Source of the DNA: DAIOEK01 sp964600595
GTDB lineage: Bacteria > Chloroflexota > Anaerolineae > Anaerolineales > Anaerolineaceae
Reading direction: 5' to 3'
Assembly (NCBI GenBank): GCA_964600595.1
Contig: CAZRKL010000034.1
Span: forward strand, 1 to 19,195
Length of the DNA: 19,195 nt
Part shown: positions 12,792-19,195 of the stretch, piece by piece
Layout: every line of letters begins with the position of its first letter
Numbering within the stretch: the first letter of the stretch is position 1
Program-made: the position numbers and the translations under genes
Notes under the pieces: model-generated
The model's input: only the letters and a program-made list of their open reading frames with translations
Databases searched by the model: none
Told to the model about the DNA's origin: nothing

Positions 12792-14243
12792 CTAGAACGG
12801 ACCGAACTGGATGAATACCGCAAACAACAGGAAGAGGATGGTGACAGGCAGCACCCACACCCACAGACGCAGCGACCACTTTAGCCATTTGGGGTAACTG
12901 ACCACGGTCATCCCGAGTGCGATTAATAACACCGGGTTGGTGGGATAGATCAGGTTCGAGAAGCCGTCTCCAAAGCAAAAGGCGGTGATCACCGACTGGC
13001 GCGTAATGCCAATCAGGTCTGCCAGCGGCACGAGGATGGGCATGAGTAAAAAGGCTTTGGCTGAACCGGAGCCGATAAAGAACTCTATCACCAGCGCGAG
13101 GACATAGATGATCAGCGCAGCCGAGTAGGCGGACGTGTTATTCAACCAGCCAGAAGCATGCATCAGCAGGGTATCGAGGATGGCGCTTTCGGTAACAATG
13201 AATTTGATGCTGGATGCCATCAGAATGAGCGGAATACCAGGTGCGATGCCAAGCGCGCCATCCCGGGCAGCTTTCCATACCTTTTGAGGTTGGGTGCCCG
13301 AGAGGAATCCCGCGCCCAGCCCGCCGGCGAAGAACAATAGCGCTACCAGCGGGAGAGAATATGAAGATAGAAATTCCACAAAGGGCGCGCTGAAAAGAAC
13401 CACTGCGATCAACAATGTGAAACTGCCAAACCAGATGAGTGCCCGTTTGAGCTTGCCCGGTTCGGTATTGCCTGTACTCCACGAAGCCTGCTTTCCGCGC
13501 AGGCTGGCGGATTCTTCCTCACGGTAAACCGGGCTAAATTCCGGATTCTTTTCCACCCTTCGGGCGTAGCCTGTCAGGAATAGCATGAAGATCACGTAGA
13601 TAATGATGAAGAATGCCAGGCGCAAGGCTGCGCCGGAGAAGAGCGGCAGCTCTGCCAGTTTCTGCGCCACGCCGATGGTGAATGGGTTGGTGATGGCGGT
13701 GGAAAAACCCATGTTGACTGCCAGAATGCTCATCCCCAGCCCGGTCAGGCTGTCCCACCCCAGATGGATTGCCAGCGCGATCATAATGGGCACCAGCGGG
13801 ATGACTTCTTCAAAGATGCCAAAAAAACCGCCGATGATCATAAAAAACAGGGATACCACCCAAAGCAGCAGATATTTCTTTCCGCCAAACAGGGTGATGA
13901 TTCGGGTGATCACCGAGGAGAGGATCTGGGAATGTTGCAGCACCGAGAAGGCTGCTCCGACCATTAAAAGGAACAGCAGAATGGTGATGATGGTCAGGCT
14001 GTCCGGTCCGGCGAGCACTTCCAAGGGGGCGGTGAACCAGCGCCAGATGGGATAATCCGGCTTGTCCATTGGTGTGTACGAGCCCGGCACTATCATGGTG
14101 CTGCCGTTCTGTTCCACCCGGGAGAAGCTGCCCGATGGAATGATGCGGGTCAGTATCCCCGCGGCAAGTATCAGGACGACCAGGATAATGAAAGATTGGA
14201 TAAAAGATTTACGGCTGATCTGTGCGCTTTGGGTGGTATCCAT
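12792..14243 (-). CDS. YfcC/DcuC-family (PF03606) carboxylate or amino-acid carrier
   Basis: A polytopic inner-membrane transporter of 483 residues with about 12 hydrophobic segments. Family landmarks are G-G-F-F-G-I-F-E-E-V-I-P-L-V-P-I-M-I in the first half, N-M-G-F-S-T-A-I-T-N-P-F-T, and in the second half G-S-G-S-A-K-A-F-L-L-M-P-I-L-V-P-L-A-D followed by F-S-N-L-I-Y-P-T-N-P-V. The group includes C4-dicarboxylate carriers and YfcC-like proteins often annotated as arginine/ornithine or peptide-related carriers, so the substrate is open. The ATG at 14243 has AGGAG six bases upstream; an ATG at 14246 is equally in frame but closer. The DUF2817 gene follows after 12 bases, pointing to a linked import-and-cleave function. 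Confidence 0.9.
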   Translation of the reverse strand: MDTTQSAQISRKSFIQSFIILVVLILAAGILTRIIPSGSFSRVEQNGSTMIVPGSYTPMDKPDYPIWRWFTAPLEVLAGPDSLTIITILLFLLMVGAAFSVLQHSQILSSVITRIITLFGGKKYLLLWVVSLFFMIIGGFFGIFEEVIPLVPIMIALAIHLGWDSLTGLGMSILAVNMGFSTAITNPFTIGVAQKLAELPLFSGAALRLAFFIIIYVIFMLFLTGYARRVEKNPEFSPVYREEESASLRGKQASWSTGNTEPGKLKRALIWFGSFTLLIAVVLFSAPFVEFLSSYSLPLVALLFFAGGLGAGFLSGTQPQKVWKAARDGALGIAPGIPLILMASSIKFIVTESAILDTLLMHASGWLNNTSAYSAALIIYVLALVIEFFIGSGSAKAFLLMPILVPLADLIGITRQSVITAFCFGDGFSNLIYPTNPVLLIALGMTVVSYPKWLKWSLRLWVWVLPVTILFLLFAVFIQFGPF

Positions 14244-14261
14244 CATGTTCTCCTCAACCCG

Positions 14262-14298
14262 GAATACTTAATTATACGGGAGACTTAGTTGAATACTT
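14262..14298 (-). promoter_or_regulatory. yfcC-like gene promoter flanked by direct repeats
   Basis: On the - strand a perfect -10 TATAAT (14276-14271) lies 27 bases before the carrier's start. It has no good -35. The octamer GAATACTT (+ strand) occurs at 14262-14269 and 14291-14298, 29 bases apart, on either side of the -10. This arrangement suggests binding of a regulator to two same-facing sites. Confidence 0.5.
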
Positions 14299-14318
14299 GC
14301 GCGTATTATTCGCTATTA

Positions 14319-15230
14319 CTACTCACCATAACGTAATCTGAGGTAAGACTCATATCTTTCGGGGTATAAACGACCTTCATCCACAGCCTTCACGACGGCA
14401 CAGCCGGGTTCACTGCGATGGGTGCAATCTGAAAAGCCGCAGTCTTTTACCAGCGGGCTGATATCCGGGAAGTAGCCATCCAATTCTTCGGGTTCGGTAT
14501 CCCACAACGCCAGAGATTTTAACCCCGGCGTATCCACCACGAATCCGCCATTTTCCAGTGGGTACATCTCGCGGACCACCGTGGTATGTTTTCCCTTTCC
14601 GGTGAATCCACTGACTTCGCGGGCAGCGATTCCCAGGCCGGGTTGAATCGCGTTCAAGAGACTGGATTTTCCCACCCCCGAAGGTCCGGAGAAGGCGGTG
14701 AATTTTCCAACAATGTGTTTGCGTAAATCCTCGATGCCATCACCAGAATGGGTGGATGTGTAGATCATCGGATATCCGATTTTTTCATAGAAACCAAACC
14801 GCTTGCGGGCTTCATCTTCGCCAATCAGGTCAGTTTTATTGAAGACAATCAAAGCAGGTATTTCCTGCTTCTCAGCGATCACCAGGAATCTGTCGAGCAT
14901 TCTTAGATGTGGCTCAGGGTCGGCGCAGGCAAAAATTAAAACAATCTGGTCAACATTGACGAGCAGAATCTGGCGGTACAACCCGCGTGGGGTAGGATCA
15001 AGCCTGACGAGCATGCAAGACCGTGGAAGAATCTGTTCGATCATGCCGCGGTCAGCTTCGTGCCGGGTGAATTCAACCCGGTCACCCACAGCTATTAAAT
15101 CACTGCGTTCACGTGCCTGTCTGATTTTTCCGCGTAACTGGCAAACAATCGTTTCGCCACCCGAAGAAACTGTAACAAATCCAGATTGTGTTCTGGTAAC
15201 TACACCTTCATGAATTTCAAGATTTGGCAT
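14319..15230 (-). CDS. rsgA: Ribosome small subunit-dependent GTPase RsgA
   Basis: RsgA is a circularly permuted GTPase that checks late assembly of the 30S ribosomal subunit. The permuted order is visible: G4 N-K-T-D (131-134) comes before G1 G-P-S-G-V-G-K-S (182-189) and G3 D-T-P-G (233-236). An N-terminal OB-fold (about 1-75) precedes the G domain, and a C-terminal zinc site is formed by C264, C269, H271 and C277. The length of 303 is normal. It starts nine bases after the stop of the penicillin-binding protein gene and has only a weak Shine-Dalgarno, so its translation may be coupled to that gene. It is the last gene of the maf-pbp-rsgA cluster. Confidence 0.96.
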   Translation of the reverse strand: MPNLEIHEGVVTRTQSGFVTVSSGGETIVCQLRGKIRQARERSDLIAVGDRVEFTRHEADRGMIEQILPRSCMLVRLDPTPRGLYRQILLVNVDQIVLIFACADPEPHLRMLDRFLVIAEKQEIPALIVFNKTDLIGEDEARKRFGFYEKIGYPMIYTSTHSGDGIEDLRKHIVGKFTAFSGPSGVGKSSLLNAIQPGLGIAAREVSGFTGKGKHTTVVREMYPLENGGFVVDTPGLKSLALWDTEPEELDGYFPDISPLVKDCGFSDCTHRSEPGCAVVKAVDEGRLYPERYESYLRLRYGE

Positions 15231-15239
15231 AGGCTTGCA

Positions 15240-17456
15240 TTATTTCTTTTTCTTCGGAGTAGCTGTGACATCAGGGGTGGGAGTCACCGGTCCGGTGGGA
15301 GTGGAGGTTACGTAATAGGTGGATTCCCACGGGTAGGTGCGGCTCATCTGACCGTAGAAGTAAAGTTCAACAATCCGGCGGAAGATGGGTGCCGCCCAGT
15401 CACTGCCTTCGCCCTGGTATTCGAGCATGACCGCAATGGCAATATCGGGTTTGTTCTCGCTTTTGTAATCTGTATAACCGGCGAACCAGGCGTGGGTCTG
15501 GTCTCCAACCGAGGTTTCAGCGGTTCCAGTTTTACCATACACGGGTATTTGCAGGCTCGAAAAAGTGCGATGAGCGGTTCCGCGGGCGTTTGCTACCACC
15601 ATGCGCATCGATTCCTGAATAATCTTAAGATTCTCTTCAGATACCGGTAACTGACCACGTACTTTGGGTGTGAATTCAAAGGTGGGTTCGCTGTCTGGAG
15701 GGGCAATCTTTTCAATAATTTGTGGTGTGTAGAGCGTGCCACCATTTCCAACCGCGGCGACAAAATCTGCGACCTGAAGCGGCGTAACCAGTAAGGTGCC
15801 CTGTCCGATGGCGATGTTTGTGGCATCTCCTTCAGATTCCACCGTGGGGATGTTCCCCGCCTCTTCGCCAACGCCTTCGATACCGGTCGCATTACCCAGA
15901 CCAAAGCCTTTTGCCATGTCCGGTATGGCGGTGCCCAGACCCTTGCGGTACAGTTCCAGACCAATATGCCAGAACCATGGATTACAGGATCTCATTAACC
16001 CTTCCTGCAGGTTTAACATACCCGAGGGGGGCAATTCTTTTTTGAATGTCCAGTCATACAGGGTTAAATTAGGCACATCGGTAAATTCGTGTGTGCAGTT
16101 GTAAGTGGTTTGCGCTTCAAACTCTTTGCTTTCAAGCGCGGCGGCCATGGTAATAATTTTAAACACCGAACCAAGCGGATACAAACCCTGGGTTGCACGG
16201 TTAACCAACGGCTGACGCGGGTCAGAGAGCGCCTGCCCCAGGAACTGGAAGTTGACATTATATGGATCAAACAGGTTGGGATCCACATCCGGAACGCTGG
16301 CGATCGCCAGGATCCGTCCGGTATCCCGTTCGATTACCACAGCCGAACCCGCAAAACCTGCCAGCGCTTTCTGAACACCTGCCTGCAGATCACGGTCGAG
16401 CGTGGTGTAAATGGATTGCGATTTAACTGGTTCCACAGAAGCCATACGGGTGACAATTTGTCCCTGCGGATCGATCACGTAAAGCGCGCCGCCATGAGTG
16501 CCGGCAAGTTTGTCTTCACCCCATCTTTCAAGCCCTGAAACACCCACTTTTTCATCCCCCAGGTAACCTTTCCGCTGGTAGCTTTCCAGCTCTTCTGCGG
16601 GTACAAGCTGGACATAACCGATCACCTGTGGGGCGATGCCGCCTTCATAATAAAATCGGGTATTGTATGGGGTTACATCCACACCGCTGAAGCTGGATAA
16701 TGCTCCGGCATATTCCATGTATTGGTCGCGGGTGGTCTCGCCTACATTGATGTAATAGTTTTCAGTGCCAAAGTATTTACCACGGATCCAGGGCGCGGGG
16801 ATGCCGGTCATCCTTGAGATAAACAATAACAGGTTTGCTTCATCATCAGGGGAGATGTTGGATGGAACCACCCCCACCGCAACCGCATCTGTTTGCGCGG
16901 CGATTGCTTTTTCGGTCCGGTCGTAGATGTTGCCGCGTGCCGGTATTTTTACATCCAGCGATAACCGGTTGCCACCTGCAAGTTCAGGAAGGATCAGACC
17001 ATCTTCCCATTCCACCAGCCAGTACCCCTTCTCCTGGTTGAGGTTCATGGTGATGTCGCGTTGGATTTCTCCCAGTAATACCGTTTTATAAGTGACCCGG
17101 TAAGCTACCTGGGCGCGGGTGGGGTTGGTCAGGCTGGAAAGAATGGTGTAATCCATTTCCTGCAAGGTCATGTTGATGGCAGTATCGCGGTATTTCTGCG
17201 AAAAATCATCTGCACTGATGGCATCTTTGCTCAACGTGGTCAGGATGCTGTACATTTTTGAGTAATCTTCAGACTTCCAGGCATCCAGGAAGAATTTGGC
17301 GGCGGATTCCGCTTCTGGTACGCGAGTTGAGATCACCTGTGGCGTGGGTAACTCTCTGGTGGGTTCAACCACAACAGCCGTTGGCAGGGATCCTCCCGTG
17401 GCGGTGCATCCGGTGGCAATGATCAGGAGGATAGCGGTTATTCTCCATAATTTCAT
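15240..17456 (-). CDS. MecA-like class B penicillin-binding protein, probable lipoprotein
   Basis: This is a transpeptidase that cross-links cell-wall peptides outside the membrane. The domain order follows MecA/PBP2a: an N-terminal NTF2-like domain (about 45-160), a dimerisation domain (A-R-G-N-I-Y-D-R at 173-180 onward), then the transpeptidase. Active-site motifs are S-V-F-K (S430, K433), S-C-N (490-492) and K-T-G (642-644). It differs from MecA in its export signal: the short hydrophobic start ends A-T-G-C (C17), suggesting lipid anchoring instead of a membrane helix. The C-terminus is a Thr/Pro tail ending in four Lys. There is no glycosyltransferase domain. AGGAG before the ATG supports the start. 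It follows maf by 16 bases and precedes rsgA by nine. Confidence 0.94.
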   Translation of the reverse strand: MKLWRITAILLIIATGCTATGGSLPTAVVVEPTRELPTPQVISTRVPEAESAAKFFLDAWKSEDYSKMYSILTTLSKDAISADDFSQKYRDTAINMTLQEMDYTILSSLTNPTRAQVAYRVTYKTVLLGEIQRDITMNLNQEKGYWLVEWEDGLILPELAGGNRLSLDVKIPARGNIYDRTEKAIAAQTDAVAVGVVPSNISPDDEANLLLFISRMTGIPAPWIRGKYFGTENYYINVGETTRDQYMEYAGALSSFSGVDVTPYNTRFYYEGGIAPQVIGYVQLVPAEELESYQRKGYLGDEKVGVSGLERWGEDKLAGTHGGALYVIDPQGQIVTRMASVEPVKSQSIYTTLDRDLQAGVQKALAGFAGSAVVIERDTGRILAIASVPDVDPNLFDPYNVNFQFLGQALSDPRQPLVNRATQGLYPLGSVFKIITMAAALESKEFEAQTTYNCTHEFTDVPNLTLYDWTFKKELPPSGMLNLQEGLMRSCNPWFWHIGLELYRKGLGTAIPDMAKGFGLGNATGIEGVGEEAGNIPTVESEGDATNIAIGQGTLLVTPLQVADFVAAVGNGGTLYTPQIIEKIAPPDSEPTFEFTPKVRGQLPVSEENLKIIQESMRMVVANARGTAHRTFSSLQIPVYGKTGTAETSVGDQTHAWFAGYTDYKSENKPDIAIAVMLEYQGEGSDWAAPIFRRIVELYFYGQMSRTYPWESTYYVTSTPTGPVTPTPDVTATPKKKK

Positions 17457-17472
17457 ACAAAATTCTCCTGGT

Positions 17473-18144
17473 TTATTCGGTTTTTCCCAGAATGGTGGAA
17501 AAAACCGGGCATTTATAATTTAGATACTGTTGACAGGCGGTTGGGGTTTCATCATCACTGCTGATTCCAAACCGGGTCATCAGTCTGCTCACATGGCAGA
17601 GTGGTAATCCCATTACACTGGCATAACAGTCTTTCATTCCGTGCACAGGATGAAACCCGCTGTGCTGGATGGCATAAGCGCCAGCCTTATCCAGAGGATC
17701 ACCAGTTTCTATGTATGCGGTGATTTCATCATCCGTGTATTTTCGCATCGGAACAGGGCTGATGCAGACATCCGTTGCCCGTTCCTCGGAATGGGTGCGC
17801 TGAATGCAGATCGCCGTGATCACCTGATGGGTTTTCCCCTTCAGGATCTTGAGCATGCGTTTTGCATCCTCTTCATCAACAGGTTTGCCTAATATTTCGC
17901 CATCCATCACAACAATGGTGTCAGAAGCGAGGATCAATTGATCAGTGGGGAAGCCCATCGCCTCAGCCTGATTGATAGCTGTTTGTGCTTTCGTCTCGGC
18001 TAACCGGCGCGCACAACTCTCAGGATCTTCTTTTGGCTTTGGAGTCTCATCAACATTCACTGGTAGTATTACAAAAGGCAAACCAGTAAGTGCCAGAAGT
18101 TCCTTGCGGCGGGGTGAATTGGATGCAAGCAAAATTGACGGCAT
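17473..18144 (-). CDS. maf: Maf family nucleoside-triphosphate pyrophosphatase
   Basis: Maf proteins hydrolyse non-canonical or pyrimidine nucleoside triphosphates to monophosphates and are linked to division control. The signature L-A-S-N-S-P-R-R (residues 6-13) starts the protein, and S-D-T-I-V-V-M-D-G-E-I-L-G-K-P holds the catalytic Asp. The start at 18144 places the signature at the usual distance from the N-terminus; a GTG at 18168 would add eight residues. After the family's usual end (Y-A-S-V-M-G-L-P-L) there is an extra tail of about 45 residues including C-Q-Q-Y-L-N-Y-K-C-P-V-F, so the protein is longer (223) than the common 190-200. It is the first gene of the maf-pbp-rsgA cluster. 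Confidence 0.94.
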   Translation of the reverse strand: MPSILLASNSPRRKELLALTGLPFVILPVNVDETPKPKEDPESCARRLAETKAQTAINQAEAMGFPTDQLILASDTIVVMDGEILGKPVDEEDAKRMLKILKGKTHQVITAICIQRTHSEERATDVCISPVPMRKYTDDEITAYIETGDPLDKAGAYAIQHSGFHPVHGMKDCYASVMGLPLCHVSRLMTRFGISSDDETPTACQQYLNYKCPVFSTILGKTE

Positions 18145-18163
18145 AACTATCCAGAACGATTCT

Positions 18164-18200
18164 AACACACTCTAAACTTGTTATTCACTCTCAGTGTGTT
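18164..18200. promoter_or_regulatory. 8-bp inverted repeat in the maf/xpt divergent region
   Basis: AACACACT (18164-18171) and AGTGTGTT (18193-18200) are perfect reverse complements separated by 21 bases. The left arm also overlaps a possible maf -10 (TAGAAT on the - strand, 18164-18159), and the right arm ends just before the xpt -10. A purine-responsive repressor could act here; no such protein is encoded in the window. Confidence 0.5.
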
Positions 18201-18207
18201 GTAAAAT
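18178..18207 (+). promoter_or_regulatory. Promoter of xpt-guaA
   Basis: TTGTTA (18178-18183) and TAAAAT (18202-18207) are separated by 18 bases. Transcription would start near 18214, leaving about 23 bases before the xpt ATG, which carry only the ribosome-binding site. Confidence 0.6.
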
Positions 18208-18236
18208 TGTCCATACATCTTTCCAGGAGGCGGTAA

Positions 18237-18806
18237 ATGAAGCAGTTAGAAGAGCGGATTCTTGAATGCGGCAAGTACCTGGGTCGCGGTATTCTCAAAG
18301 TGGATAGTTTTATCAACCATCAGGTGGAACCGGGTCTGATGGATACCTGCGGTCAGGAGTTTGCCCGTGTGTTCAGCGAAGTAAAACCCACCCGCATCCT
18401 TACCGCCGAAATATCAGGAATTGCACCAGCGCTGATGGCGGGCAAGTATCTCAATGTGCCCATTGTGTACGCGCGTAAAACCAAACCCATCACCATGCCC
18501 GATACGGTGTATCTCACGGTAGCGCCGTCGCACACCAAGGGGAATATGACCGAGTTGATCGTCTCACCTGAATACCTTTCAGGTGGTGAACGGGTGCTGA
18601 TTATCGATGATTTTCTGGCATCTGGTTCCACAATTTTGGGTTTGGTGCGCCTGGCAGAAGCTGCTGGCGCTCAACTGGTGGGAATTGGCACCCTCATAGA
18701 AAAATCATTTGAAGGTGGGCGTGCCGCCCTCGAACATCTGGGTGTTCCCATTGTCTCGCTGGTCACCATTACCCGCATGGATGACACCGGCATCTACTTC
18801 AAGTAA
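18237..18806 (+). CDS. xpt: Xanthine phosphoribosyltransferase
   Basis: Xpt converts xanthine and PRPP to XMP for purine salvage in the cytoplasm. The 189-residue length is standard. The PRPP-binding motif E-R-V-L-I-I-D-D-F-L-A-S-G-S-T is at 118-132. The start M-K-Q-L-E-E-R-I and the base-binding region with Y-A-R-K-T-K-P are typical of Gram-positive type Xpt. AGGAGG (18225-18230) six bases before the ATG is a strong ribosome-binding site. The product XMP is the substrate of GMP synthase, whose gene begins 27 bases downstream, so salvage and conversion to GMP are encoded together. Confidence 0.96.
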   Translation: MKQLEERILECGKYLGRGILKVDSFINHQVEPGLMDTCGQEFARVFSEVKPTRILTAEISGIAPALMAGKYLNVPIVYARKTKPITMPDTVYLTVAPSHTKGNMTELIVSPEYLSGGERVLIIDDFLASGSTILGLVRLAEAAGAQLVGIGTLIEKSFEGGRAALEHLGVPIVSLVTITRMDDTGIYFK

Positions 18807-18833
18807 TTTTTTCATTTTCGATTCGAGAAATTC

Positions 18834-19195
18834 ATGAATTTATCCTCCATTGCCATACTGGATTTTGGGTCGCAGTATTCCCAGTTAATCGCCCGCCGTG
18901 TGCGTGAGTGTTCGGTGTATTGTGAGCTTTTTCCCTGGGATGCTCCCCGCGAGACGATCCAGGCTATATCACCGGCGGGTTACATTTTGTCTGGTGGTCC
19001 TAATTCTGTATATCTACCAGACGCGCCGCAGGTGCCAGATTTCATCCTGGATTCCGGGCTGCCCGTATTAGGCATCTGCTATGGCATGCAAACCCTCACC
19101 CACAGGCTCGGCGGCAGGGTGGTGCCTGCGGGAGATCGAGAATTCGGTTCTGCCGAGATCAATGTCGTACACGTTTCAGCGCTCATGCCTACCGG
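18834..19195 (+). CDS. guaA: GMP synthase (glutamine-hydrolysing), N-terminal part, cut by window edge
   Basis: GuaA aminates XMP to GMP using glutamine. The 120 codons present belong to the class I glutamine amidotransferase domain: A-I-L-D-F-G-S-Q-Y-S-Q-L-I-A-R-R-V-R-E at the N-terminus, I-L-S-G-G-P-N-S-V-Y, and the nucleophile elbow G-I-C-Y-G-M-Q with the catalytic Cys. The frame is open to the right edge; the rest of the amidotransferase triad and the ATP pyrophosphatase domain lie outside. The ATG at 18834 gives the usual N-terminus; the ribosome-binding site (GAGAAA) is weak and the gene is probably co-transcribed with xpt. Confidence 0.95.
   Translation, partial: MNLSSIAILDFGSQYSQLIARRVRECSVYCELFPWDAPRETIQAISPAGYILSGGPNSVYLPDAPQVPDFILDSGLPVLGICYGMQTLTHRLGGRVVPAGDREFGSAEINVVHVSALMPT

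Noticed and set aside
13603..14055. + strand open frame of 150 codons opposite the YfcC-family carrier
   Set aside because: It is antisense to membrane-helix coding sequence, is rich in Arg, Lys, Met and Ser as expected for such shadows, and has no homology that I recognise.
18145..18236. Purine riboswitch before xpt
   Set aside because: The gap to the divergent maf gene is only 92 bases and includes the promoter. The expected leader is about 23 bases, too short for the aptamer, and no purine-riboswitch core was seen.

Overview
The window reads as a chromosomal housekeeping segment of moderate G+C from a bacterium that looks like an anaerobic member of the Chloroflexota (Anaerolineae-like). 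That placement is inference. It rests on lipoproteins with Leu/Ala-Cys signal ends, Pro/Thr-rich linkers joined to SH3b domains, a MecA-type lipoprotein penicillin-binding protein, a tungstate transporter, and the gene mix. I see no mobile element, CRISPR array, phage gene or rRNA. Twenty protein genes and one tRNA account for nearly all of the sequence, and the longest gene-free stretch is about 298 bases (923-1220).

Left part (1-4270): the start of a zinc-ribbon protein gene cut by the window edge (-) sits behind a membrane protein with two N-terminal zinc fingers (-). An AT-rich intergenic region with two inverted repeats follows. Next come a DUF2726 nuclease-like protein with a topoisomerase-type zinc finger (+), a small unrecognised lipoprotein (-) with its own terminator, and a cyclophilin plus the YchF GTPase (-) that end at a second terminator.

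Centre (4298-9818): a well-formed promoter drives tRNA-Leu(CAA), which is closed by a terminator. Then comes a complete tungstate ABC transporter, tupA-tupB-tupC, tightly coupled on the + strand. Convergent to it and 12 bases away is a regulator fusing a GntR DNA-binding domain to a periplasmic-binding-protein-like domain of the type linked to molybdate/tungstate sensing. This module is the most interesting part of the window: capture, permease, ATPase with an apparent sensing tail, and a one-component sensor. Divergent from the regulator is a DUF389 membrane protein with a Pro/Thr linker and an SH3b domain.

Right-centre (9929-14243): an aldo-keto reductase of the YghZ type and a UPF0173 metallo-hydrolase form a + strand pair. 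They converge on a - strand pair made of a YfcC-family carrier and a DUF2817 (M14-like) carboxypeptidase-like protein. The stop codons overlap, and the + strand terminator lies inside the last codons of the peptidase-like gene.

Right end (14319-19195): a - strand cluster maf, MecA-like penicillin-binding lipoprotein and rsgA links cell-wall synthesis, nucleotide-pool or division control, and ribosome assembly. Divergent from it, xpt and the beginning of guaA form a purine salvage/GMP synthesis operon. The shared promoter region carries a perfect 8-bp inverted repeat and is too short for a purine riboswitch.
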